Under the pieces are notes generated by a model. That model did not search any database. It had not been told where the DNA came from and saw nothing but the letters and a program-made list of their open reading frames with translations. This document shows positions 22,319-33,107 of a stretch of DNA of 64,000 nt, piece after piece. A program made the translations under genes and the position numbers. Source of the DNA: Saururus chinensis (Eukaryota; Streptophyta; Magnoliopsida; Piperales; Saururaceae); the NCBI GenBank assembly GCA_035235625.1, contig CP141144.1, positions 48,234,014 through 48,298,013 of the forward strand, written 5' to 3'. Each line of letters begins with the position of its first letter. Position 1 is the stretch's first letter.

Positions 22319-24669
22319 GAAGCGGAATCGATTAGGGAGAGCCAGAAGCGTGGAAAAGAGAGAGAACATAGGGAGAAAAAAAAAGGAGGAGAAGAGGGGA
22401 TCGATCGAGAGAACGATAGGGAGAGAGACCGAGAAAAGGCTTGTCTGCTATCGCCATTGGTGGCCACCCAATTGTCGTGCCCAACTTCCTGCTATGCACC
22501 ATCTCGGCTTCTTTCTTCACGTCCAGATAAGTGTTTATTGATTTTCTTTTTATCAACTTTGCTTTAGATATGTATGGTTGGATTATTTTGTCAGATTGGT
22601 GAAATCCCATAACTTTGTAACTTTGAGGGGATTCTTATTTGCATAAGATGTTTCAGCTTCACTCCAGAATTCCTTAAGGTGGCTAGAGATGATATCTATG
22701 TTTGTTAAAATTAAAGTACGTGGATTGGAAAGGATTCAATGGATGTGGTAATGTAATTAGAACTGTGATTTGAAGTATGCTTTCTGAGGTCCATGTTTGT
22801 GGTATTAATTACATAAGTTTGTTCATATGATGAGTATACTTTAATGGTTGCAATGCTATGCTCAATGGATGGTGAACAGAGAGCAGACTGCTCTGTTTTG
22901 TGCAGACATGGGTTGAAGACGATGGTCCTGTTCAATATTAAATTTTCGGACCGGTCTGGTCTAATAAAAAGGAATTACATATTTGGACCCGGTTCACTAA
23001 GATAAAAACAGTATACAAATTTAAGAAAATTATGGAAGAACCTTAGAGTTTTAAGGAACTTCTCCACAAGTTTTTAGATCAACTAAAAATATGCATAGTA
23101 GTGAAAAATTACGAGATTGCCCTCAATAGTAAATTTTATCTTGCCTACTAAACCGGTCAAGGTTTAGGGGGAAATACTAATGGTTAAAATTTAAGAATTT
23201 TACTATAGTATTATGACTGTCTTGTGAAATTGGATTTAAGATTTTAGATCTAATGGAGTTATCAATAAATTATGAAAATTCCAAGAATACCCTTATGTAT
23301 GATTTTTGGTTCAATACTTAAATAAGTGACTAGGGTTATCGGCTACCTATAAATAAACATGTTTAGAAAACATTAACTCTGTTAGATGAGTATCAAGAAG
23401 CTTTAAAGAATGTGATTGACTAAAATGCCCTTAAAAAGAAATTAAGTTTAAGATGTACTAGACTAAAGTCTAAACTTTTTAATGAGCATTGAAGAAAAGA
23501 ACTGAGCAAACGAAAATGATTTTCAGAATCTACAAACAAGGGTAAGGGCTTAAGGGCACTATATCTTTGGGTACTAATGTTAGTCTTTGATTAATTGTTA
23601 TGATGATGTTATGCTCACATATATGTGTTGAATTAAGAGGTTTAGCTATGCATGTTTATTTGAGGAATGCATCCATTTAGCCATACATGTTGGATCATTT
23701 GATGGATGAATTGTGTATACATTATGCTTGTACCATGAATGGCTCAATATGTTATAAATTATGATCATTGTTAATCTTTACTTGGGGGTATATGAGAAGA
23801 ATACGTTGCATAATTGGTAGATTAGGTATTAAGAACCCACCTAAGAGGGATGGGTTGACAAGGGTAGTTAAGATTTGGGTTGGGTGACTCAATTTCAGGA
23901 TTCAAGATAATAAGACTACCCAGGTGCCACGTAGGGATGAGGGTGGACCCCAGCCTTTGGCAGTTCCCTCCTGGTCTTACGAGTCATTACGAGTGCACGC
24001 GTATGACCACCCACGGCGTTTTCACACCGACGCAACTCACGGATCACATAGCTAATTCTCTGGGTGATATAGGGAATGAGTTGTGTGTGTATTATGTTAT
24101 ATGATGCATATGGTGATTATGCAAACATATGACACGATGAATGATCATGTAAATATTATGATAAGTTACGATACATATATTATGACCATGTTTGGATATA
24201 TCATGCTTGGATATGATGACCATGTTCTTTTGCATAAGGTATGAATGCTATGTAAATAAATATGCTGAGTGATGCATTTCACGTAGTATCATGCTAGGGC
24301 ATTCAGAACTACGTATGGATCCGATCCTCTTCTACCTTGAAGTGGTACATAGGCAGTTGACATTAGACGATGTTGTAAGATTAGATTACTAATCTTTTGT
24401 TGTAAGATCCGATCCTCACTACGTATGGATCTGATCCAAATATTAGATTACTAATCTTTTGTTGTAAGATGCAGGTATTAGTTATCTCCATAATCTAGTT
24501 CATCGGCATGATAATCATCCTAGCCAAAGATCATGGGAAATGAACGGCTGGGTTTTCTTGAGGAATTCTATAAAGTGAGAACATTTTAGTATGAATTGTA
24601 TTTTATGTCGATATGGTATTGTAATTAGTGAAAAAAAATTCCTCTATAAAATCGGGCCGTGACATTATT

Positions 24670-24779
24670 ACCTTAATATAGACTTATCAAGAGCACCTTC
24701 ATTTTGTTCCATCCTTGATGATTCAAAGAAGATGCCACTTTTATCTAAATTAGATGATTTTGGTAAGGGGGCCAAATAA
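24670..24779 (+). pseudogene. Plant mobile domain gene remnant, part 3 of 3
   Basis: Resumes after the unit C target duplication with LNIDLSRAPSFCSILDDSKK and ends GKGAK then TAA at about 24,778. The gypsy gag-like reading begins within tens of bases, with no LTR or primer-binding site between. PMD and gag may therefore belong to one retroelement, or the gypsy lost its 5' end when the two relics became joined. Confidence 0.55.
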
Positions 24780-27585
24780 GAAAGATCAAGGAGTCAGGAA
24801 GCAGATTGGATCTTCATCAGATGAGGAGGAAGAGTCAATGCACAATGCATCACCAGTTGCGAACAAGTTTATGCCTTGATTTAAACCTAAAATTGAATTG
24901 AATGCATTTATTGGCCAATTGAATATTGAGGAATTCCTGGATTGGTTAGTTGAAATTGAAAATTACTTTTACTATATGGATGTACTTGAGGATATGAAAT
25001 GTAAAGTAGTTGCTTTCAAATCGAAAAGTGGGGCATCTGCCTAGTGGAATCAAATTCAACAAGATTGAATTAGCAAGGGAAAACATCAGATTAATTCTTG
25101 GCCTAGAATGAAGAAAATGCTAAGAGATATGTTCCTTTATGTCGAATTTGAGCAATCCTTGTTTTAGAAATATCAAGATTGCAAACAACATTCAAATTTA
25201 GTTGCTGACTATATAGCAAAATTCCATAGATTATCAACTAGAAATAGATTGAATGAATCTGAAGCACAAAAGGTACAAAGGTTCCTAGGAGGGCTAAAGT
25301 ATGATATGCAATTGAAGTTAGCTACAAAATCTATTGGAATAGTAATTGAGGCCATACAAGCAGCCCTGCGAAATGAATCCCTGATAGAACAAGCTAGACA
25401 TCGCATCATTCATTATTCTAGATTGATGGGAGAAGGAACTAGTGAACCACAAGCTAGACATAAGGAATCAATGGAAAGTGAGGTAGGAACTAATCGAAGG
25501 GAGAATCATAAGACTATACCCACTTTTTCAATACCTGCAACAAAGAAGATTGACTATGCCAAACCAAAACCTAATTCTTGCTTGAAGTGCAAGAAGGAAG
25601 GACATTATTCTTCATAATGTCCTTTAAGGTCCAAAGTGATGGCTTGTCATCAGGTTTTGGTTGGCGAAGAAAATAGTGGAGCTAGTGAGAATGAAGAGGA
25701 TCAAGAAGAAGTGTATGGTGATCATGAAGAGGAGAACTACAATGAATTAGTTATGGTAACTCAAAAGTTACTATTTACTCCTAAGCAGTTCATTCCTTCT
25801 CAGAGGCACAATTTGTTCTTTACTATTGGAACAATTCAAAACTCAAATTATAGAGTAATTGTTGATGGAGGCTGTATTGAAAATTTGATTGCAAAGTCAA
25901 TTGTGGATAAGCTGAAATTGGTTACTACTCCTCATCTTCAACCTTATACTATAGGTTGGATTAAAGAGGTTGGAGAGATTAAAATTCAAGAACAATGAAT
26001 TATACCATTTTCTATTGGGAAAACATATAGAGCTGATATACTATGTGATGTGTTGGACATGTCAATTTGTCATCTTCTATTAGGGAGGCCATGGCAGTTT
26101 GATACTTGCATTATGTATGATGGGCATGCTAATACTATTATATTTGAATTCAAAGGCAAAGTTATAGTTTTGCATCCACAAACTGTGACTGCCAAAATAT
26201 CTACTTATTCATCCTTGGATCAACTATTACAATCACAATCAACAAGTTCTATAAAGTCACAAGAAGGTATTAAAATTAGTTCATGTCACAAGAAGGATAA
26301 GAAACATAAAAAGGCCCTTATTGTTGCTTGTAATATCTCCTCAGCTCTAAGAACTGGATTGGTGGCTCTATCTTATGTGTACAGAATTGCATTTACAGTC
26401 ACTGATAGTTCACCTTCACATTTTAACAAAGGTGTACAAGATTTATTACATGAGTTTGTAGGTTTGATTAATGATGGCATACCTTTGACCCTACCACCTA
26501 TGCGCAACATACAACATAGAATTGACTTAGTTCCTAGTGTTACTCTTCCACATCTTCCTCACTATAGAATGAGTCCTATGGAGCATGCTGAATTATAGAA
26601 ACAAGTGCAATATTTGCTTAATAGGGGGTTGATCAAGAGTATAAGTCCTGTTGCAGTGCCTACAATATTGGTTCCTAAGAAGGATGATACATGAAGAATA
26701 TGTGTGGATTCTAAAGCAATAATTAAAATCACTGTCAAATATAGATTCCCAATTTTCGGGTTAGAAGACATGTTAGACATGCTTGCAGGTGCTCAAGTGT
26801 TTTCTAAAGTTGATTTAAGGTCCAAATATTATCAAATAAGAATGCAGCTTGGTGATGAGTGGAAGACAACATTTCAGACTAAGGATGACCTCTATGAATA
26901 GTTGGTGATGCCATTTGGCTTAACAAATTCACCAAGTAAATTTATGAGGCTCATGACTTAGGTTTTGAAACCTCTATTAGGGAAGTCAGTGGTTGTTTAT
27001 TTCAATGATAAACTCATCTATAGTTCAAATGAAACTCAGCATTTAAAACATTTGAAGGAGGTGTTTCAGCTGTTGCAAGAGAATTGTTTGCATATTAACT
27101 TGAAGGAAAGCATTTTATGGATGAACAACAATCTTTTTGGGTTATATTGTTTGAAAAGAGGGCCAGAAAGTTGATAACAACAAAATTAAGGCCATTACTA
27201 TCTAGCCAATACGTAGCAGTCAACTGAATTAAGAAGTTTTCTAGGGCTGACAACTTTCTATAGGAGATTTATACAAGGTTTTAGCTCTTTGGCTACTCCA
27301 CTTACTGAGTGCTTGAAGAAATGTTAGTTTAAATGACAGACTTCTCAATAGAAGAGTTTTAAGTTGTTGAAAACAAAATTGATGGCAACACCTACTTTAG
27401 CTCTAGCTGACTTTTTTAAAGTCTTTGAAGTGGATTGTGATGCTTCTATTCAGGGTATTGGAGTTGTCTTGTCTCAAGAAGGAAGACCAGTGGCATTTTA
27501 TAGCCAAACGTCAAGTGAGGCTAGGTCAAAATGGTCAACTTACAAGTTAGAACTCTATGCTCTAGTCTAATTCTTGAAGCATTGG
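24780..27585 (+). pseudogene. Ty3/gypsy gag-pol, 5' part (gag, protease, RT, RNase H start)
   Basis: Decayed plus-strand polyprotein. Gag (24,880-25,620) includes NRLNESEAQKVQRFLGGLKY and a CCHC knuckle CLKCKKEGHYSS, then an in-frame TAA, then CP. The protease region (25,800-26,040) has VDGGCIENLIAKSIVDKL, with DGG where DSG/DTG is usual. RT (26,560-27,170) has [25 protein letters not shown] and VVYFNDKLIY, where the YxDD catalytic box reads YFND. RNase H starts at 27,420 ([16 protein letters not shown]) and stops abruptly after LKHW at 27,585, where a GA-rich tract begins. Several stops make it inactive. The missing C-terminal half matches the inverted piece at 36,700-38,156. Confidence 0.9.
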
Positions 27586-27860
27586 CGAGAGAGAGAAAAG
27601 AGTAAAGAGAGAGAAAAGAGACAGGGGGAGGAGAGAGAGAGGGAGAGGAGAGATAGGGAGTGGAGAGAGATGAGGACAGAGAGTAAAGAGAGAGGGGAGA
27701 GAGAGAGGGAGGAGAGAGAGTTAGGAGGGGATAGAGATGATGAGAGAGAGGGTAAAGAGGAATGGAGGGTAGAGAGAGAGTGAAGAGAGAGAGGGTAGAG
27801 ATAGAGGGTACAAAGAGAGAGGGTAGATATGAGAGGAAGAGAGAGAGAATGTTGTGAGAG
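27586..27860. repeat. GA-rich low-complexity tract in CACTA-1
   Basis: Almost pure (GA)n/(GGA)n, directly adjoining the gypsy codons at 27,585. Any ORFs here (27,574-27,783) are composition artefacts. Confidence 0.85.
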
Positions 27861-29077
27861 AGGAAAAAATAATTTTTTTTTAAAATTAAGCCTATTAGCG
27901 ACACTCTTTAAGGAGCATCGCTATTAGTTATAGTAGTAGCGATTCTAAATTTCAAGCGTCGCTACTATTTACTCATTTTGAGACGCTCACTTCAATTTTT
28001 TTTAAATAACAATCCTCCCCATCTCCTCCCTCTCTCTTCTCTTTTCTCTCTCCTCTCCATCTCTCTATCTCCTCCCTCTCTCTCCTCTCTCTCTTTCTCA
28101 CTCCTCTTCTCTCTCTCATCTCTTTCTTCTTTCTCTCTCTTTTCCGCTTTTTGCGACACTTCCCTCCCACGGGCAAAATTTCGCCCACGTGGGGAATTTT
28201 TGCGCGTAGGTGAAAATTCCCCGCACTATCTTCCCTCATTGAACAATCGCCCCCGGGCAACGGCTCCAATGCAACCAGCCCCCTCATCCCTTCCGCTCAT
28301 CCCTCTCTCCCCAGATGAGGGGAAGGAAGGGGGACCCCAAAATAGAAGGGGCTGGATTCCTGTGGGGAGCCAGAATTCGGCCCCCTTTCCCCTCCCCAGG
28401 CCTGCCACCGGTGGGTTTTTTTTTTTAAAAGAATTGAAGGCTTTGAAAATAAAGAAGCCTTTTTTATTTTAAAAAAAACCTGCCAGTGGCGGGCCCAGGG
28501 AGGGGAAAGGGGCCGGATTTTGGCTGGGACGTCACTGAAGCCTTTTTTAGTTTTTTTATTTTCTTACTTATTAGTGACGCTTTCTAAAGTGTCTCTAATA
28601 CACAATTTTAATTTTTAAAATATATTTTATTATTAGTGGTGCTTTCCATAAGCACCGCAAAAAACTATATTTTTATTATTTTTTAAATTTTTTTAGCGGC
28701 ACCTAAATAATCGTCACTAATAAGCAGTTTTTATCTTTTTTATAATTTTTATATTAGCAACACTTCACTTAAAAAAGCGTCGCTAACGACTTATTAGTGA
28801 TGCATATAATTATGCGTTGCTAGCAAGCTATTTTTTTATTTTTTTGTAAAAATATTTTTATATTAGCGACGCTTATAATTATGTGTTGTTAATAATTTAC
28901 TATTAGTGACACTTTTCTTAGTGTGGCTAAAGTAAAATAATAACTGATGAATAAATAAATGTCGCAAATGTCACACTATTAGCGACGCATTGTGTTAAGC
29001 GTCGCTAATGAGAAATAGCTACTACAGTTTTCTCTGTGTGGCTTAAAGCATCGCTAATAGTACTATTTGTTGTAGTG
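27586..29077 (+). mobile_element. CACTA-1, right-end piece
   Basis: Ends at 29,077 with the CACTA terminus (ATTTGTTGTAGTG, complement of CACTACAACAAAT), followed by CTA (29,078-29,080). It contains a GA-rich tract (27,586-27,860), a CT-rich tract (28,020-28,140), a GC-rich block (28,150-28,510), and then many copies of TTAGCGACGCT and its complement. The same order is seen in the right part of CACTA-2 (62,800-64,000). On its left it abuts the broken gypsy RNase H instead of a terminus, so this is one end of a split element whose other part is at 38,157-44,186. Confidence 0.8.
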
Positions 29078-29587
29078 CTAGTGTCAGCCCTTCTCCCCTT
29101 GGACGAACATAGGAAGGGATGTCTTTCCTCCCCCTCTGCCCACATTTCTCTCACGCACCTTATCTCTCTTAAGATGCCACCTTGGAAAGAGTGTCAACTT
29201 TGCCAAGGACGGGCATCAAGGGCTGCATGGCTAGAGGACAAAGTAGAGATCATTAATTTAATAAACCCCATGGTCTAGGAATGAGTGATCTCCAACATTG
29301 AATATTAATAGAAGCAATTCTCTTTTATTCTATTTATGTATTTTGGATCTAAATACTTGTGTGCATTAGATATTGGTGAAGAAGGAGTAGGCATCCGAGG
29401 GTTACCTACCCTAAAGGTTAGCGTTTACAATCCTTCGTTGTTTTATCAATAGATTACCATGCTTATAATTTTGTATAATTCATGGTTTATTGAGTAATTG
29501 CATGTATACTTGAGATATTGAAGGAACATGCAAGTTTGAAAGTGGTGGCCACCACCTCCTTGCTTCCACTATGCCGCCACCCAACAG

Positions 29588-29602
29588 TGGTATCGGGCCA
29601 GG
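29588..29602 (+). promoter_or_regulatory. Primer-binding site of the copia remnant
   Basis: TGGTATCGGGCCAGG, close to the plant copia consensus TGGTATCAGAGCCAGG complementary to initiator tRNA-Met, one base after the LTR end. Confidence 0.75.
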
Positions 29603-30080
29603 TTCTAGTCGTTAGTCACCGGAAATTTTAGATTTGCCTGATTTCTTTTCTAGGGTTTTTTCAATTAAGTTTGATGTGATTAGCCCTAAGTATGTTAATC
29701 CACGATGCAATTCTAATCCATTGATCATATGAATGGTATTTTTCATTTGATTACATGATAATGATTGAAATCATGACACCAAAATGTTGAATTTGTATGT
29801 AAGTGTATGCAGACTGGTTTTGGGCTAAGGTAATTATTGCATAGATTTACCTAAATATCCCTAGGGGTATTTTAGTAATTATGGACAAAAGTTTCTTGCT
29901 GAATTTTCATAGCTTATTTTTAGCATAGTAAGGGTGTTCTTACTTGATTATTGTTGTCCATAGCATGTCATAAACATATGCTTGTGTACCTTCTTAAGTA
30001 GCCAACTGTTGTTACTATAATTAGTACTACAATACATTGTTTCTTCTTGTAGTGATTGTTTACTGATCCTATCTAACTAT

Positions 30081-30920
30081 CATGGCTTTCCCTATGTTTA
30101 CTTCTGAACTCAGTAAGACTAAGAAGCTTAATAGTGATAATTATATTATCTAGAAAAGGTGGATTCGCCACATTCTCCACTTCGTTGGTATGTGCCCTAT
30201 TCGGGAGGAAGCAGTGGAACCTCCTATAGAGAATGTCACTGTTGCTCAAAAAGGGCTTATGACAAATTTAAGGAAGAGGATGATAGGACCATGACTACTA
30301 CTTTAACCTTTATGGAACCCAATGTGGAAATGCTCTTATAGAAGAGCAAAAGTGTTAAAGGAAATGCTTGAGGCAGTGGCGGCTAGGCATGGGAATCTCT
30401 TCGGATGCTTCACACTAAGTACCAAAATTTGAGGATGAAGAAGGGTAGTGATGTGTTTGAGCACGTGAATGCGGCTAGGCATGGGAATCTCTTCGGATGC
30501 TTCACATTAAGTACCAAAATTTGAGGATGAAGAAGGGTAGTGATGTGCTTGAGCACGTGAATATTATGTCTATCTTAGATTGCTGGACAACCCTATTAAT
30601 GTGGAGATTTAGGTGTCCATCACTTTGAACAACCTTCCTAAGTCCTCAAGAAAAATGCGGTAAATTCACTAAATATGTCTAGACACCATGCTAACTTTGG
30701 ATTCCCTCATTGCCAAGTCAGTGGAGGGGAGAGGCAAAAACATATGAATGTTATGATGAGTGCTGCTATTAACCTGGCCAACACACTGGTGGGTCCAAGA
30801 AGGGTGGTCTAGGATCTGGGTCTTCAAAGAAAAAGTACTTCAAGGGGGATGGGAAAGAAGCTCCAAAATCAAGGTGCAGGTAAGGGCAGTGCAAAGCCCA
30901 AGAGCTAAACAAGGTATATG
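30081..30920 (+). pseudogene. Copia gag polyprotein (UBN2 type), degenerate
   Basis: Starts at an ATG giving MAFPMFTSELSKTKKLNSDN, then YIIWKRWIRHILHFVGM, the usual N-terminus of copia gag (UBN2 family), which packages element RNA. Frameshifts follow near 30,285. The later segment reads LRMKKGSDVLEHVNIMS, which is duplicated (30,379-30,470 and 30,471-30,562), then LDNPINVEI. The frame decays before the expected CCHC knuckle. Not functional. Confidence 0.75.
30379..30562. repeat. 92-bp tandem duplication inside copia gag
   Basis: Two adjacent 92-bp copies starting GCGGCTAGGCATGGGAATCT and ending GAGCACGTGAAT, differing at only a few positions, so more recent than the frame decay around them. 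Confidence 0.9.
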
Positions 30921-31152
30921 GTCCTTATACAGCAAGGTATATGGTCCTTATAACTATAGTGTATGATATAGGCATGTGTAGTGTCATTTCTTTTATGACA
31001 TCTGTATACTTATTAGAAATTTAGCTTGTGAAATTATGCTCATCATGTAAATTAAGTATAAATTTTATTATTTGTACATGTGAAAAGTATCAATCTCGGC
31101 CTAGGTAGTATTTTAACTGTTGTTATGTTTTGTGGTTATATCATTAAAAATA

Positions 31153-31254
31153 TTCCCTTCTTCCTACATTGATAGCTCCATTTGGTTTTTTGAAATTAAC
31201 TAATTTAGTTCATCCTGAAAAATCATATGAACCTATTAATGTAGGCAGATGGAG
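31153..31254. mobile_element. Stowaway-like MITE, copy 1
   Basis: A 102-bp element with TA on both sides. Ends TTCCCTTCTTCCTACATTGA and ATTAATGTAGGCAGATGGAG form terminal inverted repeats (core TCCTACATTAAT). It is non-coding and shares the internal AGCTCCATTTGGTTTTT string with the copies at 33,598 and 52,685. Confidence 0.75.
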
Positions 31255-32511
31255 TATATATTCATGTTTTTGCACTTTGATGAATTTCAATAATGAATTT
31301 AAAAATCCCAGGTTGTGAAAGCAACATCGGTGTTCTCTTCTCGGTCCACCCTTCTCTCACCTCCACAAGCTCTTTTGGCAACATTCTCCTCCTACTCTTT
31401 CCTCTTTTTCTCCTCTTCTCTAGTGAGCTGAGGTGGTACAAATTGTGTGTCCCCGCAACCAATGCAGCCAAAAAGATGTGACTTCACCCTTCTTCCTTTT
31501 TTCCTCATCCTTATTTCCCCCCTCCTTCTCAATATTGGTGTGATGGGGCAACACAAAATAGCTAGGATGGGTCAGGCTTTAGGGTGGGAGTATGGTCATT
31601 GGCAATTTTGGTGCTTGCACCATCAATGAACGCATAGCAGATGTTGCCACCAGTGCTGCAAGAGGAGGAGAAGGAAGATAAGAAAGGGAGATACATGACA
31701 TAAAAAGGAGAACATACGGAGGGCACATAGAGAAGGGTAGGGCTGGTCATGGAAAGTCTTTTGATGTTCAGGCTATATTTGAGTTTTCGTGGCCATCTCT
31801 GGTCGAATACTTTATTCGCCAATTTCTAGACACGGCTATGGACAAAGACCTCGTTCGACCGCTTGTCTGAGATCTTGTTTAATTTTTAAATACAATGTAC
31901 ATTCTTATATGAAGGAAAAAGATATTTCTCTATAATTGTTATTAAGCATCATTTTCTTAAACTTTGATCCTTAATTATTTAAATATAATCATTTAATATT
32001 ATATTTAAGTTATTCTTTAAAGTTAGTTATTAAATATTTCTATTGTTTAATACTAAGAGCTCTATTTGTCTTTTCAAAATAAATTAATTTATCCAATAGT
32101 AATACTAGAAATAAAGATAACGACATATATAAGTTTAAACTATTATTATATGCTAAATTGCTTAATTTAAATATTATCACCCTAACTGCCCTACTTAGTT
32201 AAAGTCATCAACACCGCTCTTGTTCCTTTCAACTGCTTTAACCTTCATCCAAATGCCTAAAAAGTTGTGTTCATGGACAATTATCGTGTCCATAAAAAAA
32301 AACCTTTATCTATAGACGAAACATTGATAGACAAATTGTTAGCAACCACAAACATGAAAAAGCCTTACTTGCTACTTGGCAAAAGAGCAGCCACAGAAGG
32401 GACCAACAAAAAAGTAAAAAATATAATTTGTAAAGAAAGTGAGACATTGCAGAAATAACATCATTCTTTAACTGTATTATAATATGAGAGTTTTAACATT
32501 CCTTAAAAAAA
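31255..32511. other. No gene recognised
   Basis: Short ORFs on both strands between 31,262 and 31,822 show no family. The rest is AT-rich. Nothing supports a gene. Confidence 0.5.
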
Positions 32512-32646
32512 AAAAAAGAGTTTATATACACCCCATTAATCCCTTCAATATCCCCTTTTATTCATAAAATTTAAGAGGGGTTTATAGGGTTGTTGGGATA
32601 TTGAGAGGATTATTGGGGTGAATATAGACTCCTTCTTAAAAAAAAA
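32512..32646. mobile_element. Foldback MITE-like inverted repeat
   Basis: Two arms of about 45 bp form a long hairpin: the left arm contains GAGTTTATATACACCCCATT and the right arm GGGGTGAATATAGACTC, with a loop rich in AAATTTAAG. Both ends carry A-runs. No target duplication could be fixed. Non-coding. Confidence 0.6.
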
Positions 32647-33107
32647 AAGTCCTTTACAAATGATTCAAGACTATAAACCCTGAACATTTTTTAATTAATA
32701 CCGAAAAAACCTGAACCACCGGTCACGAACATCATTGGCCAAATGAATCGGGAGGAATTAAAGAATCTTAAAAGGGGAAAAGAAAGTAGCGCGAATGAAG
32801 ACCAGATTATTAGTTGTCGTTCTTTGTCGTGTTTGAGCTGTCTCTGCCGTCCTCCCTGTAGGCTCACCAGATACAACAGCTCAAATGCATAAGGGCCCCC
32901 TGACATTAAATTTGCTCGCTATCAAACACGAACAACGCCATGCCAGCTGTTAAAAAATGCTAAATCTTCACAAATAAGTTCCTTTGAGCCAAGAAAAAAA
33001 AAAACTTCCTGCACTCAAGCACCAAGAAACCAAAAACGTGTCTTGCACCCTTGGGATGACTACACAAGCGGGGCTCACTTTGTTTGGTTGCCTTCCATTT
33101 TTGCACC
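32647..33107. other. 3' flank of the TOD1-like gene
   Basis: No coding feature beyond chance ORFs. The part next to 33,108 would hold the 3' untranslated region of the minus-strand gene; no polyadenylation signal was singled out. Confidence 0.4.

Larger units (their letters stand above)
18465..24664 (+). mobile_element. Large LTR-like unit C (probable solo LTR), split by unit B
   Basis: Starts TGTAACGACCAG and ends ATCGGGCCGTGACA, flanked by a perfect 5-bp duplication TTATT (18,460-18,464 and 24,665-24,669). Without the nested unit B and its 5-bp duplication it is about 2.7 kb. No gag-pol, PBS or second LTR was found, so the simplest reading is a solo LTR left by recombination of a Ty3/gypsy element with very long LTRs. 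A candidate promoter lies at 22,309-22,318. It interrupts the PMD relic. Confidence 0.8.
29082..30960 (+). mobile_element. Ty1/copia remnant (5' LTR end, PBS, gag)
   Basis: A truncated copia element. The LTR ends CCACCCAACA at 29,586, and the primer-binding site TGGTATCGGGCCAGG follows at 29,588. A gag-like region begins at 30,081 and decays by about 30,960. No protease, integrase or RT follows. The LTR start is uncertain: it may be cut by the CACTA-1 junction at 29,080. Confidence 0.75.

Noticed and set aside
32281-32458. 63-codon plus-strand ORF (Lys-rich) as a small gene
   Set aside because: AT-rich, no recognisable family, no promoter or splice context.
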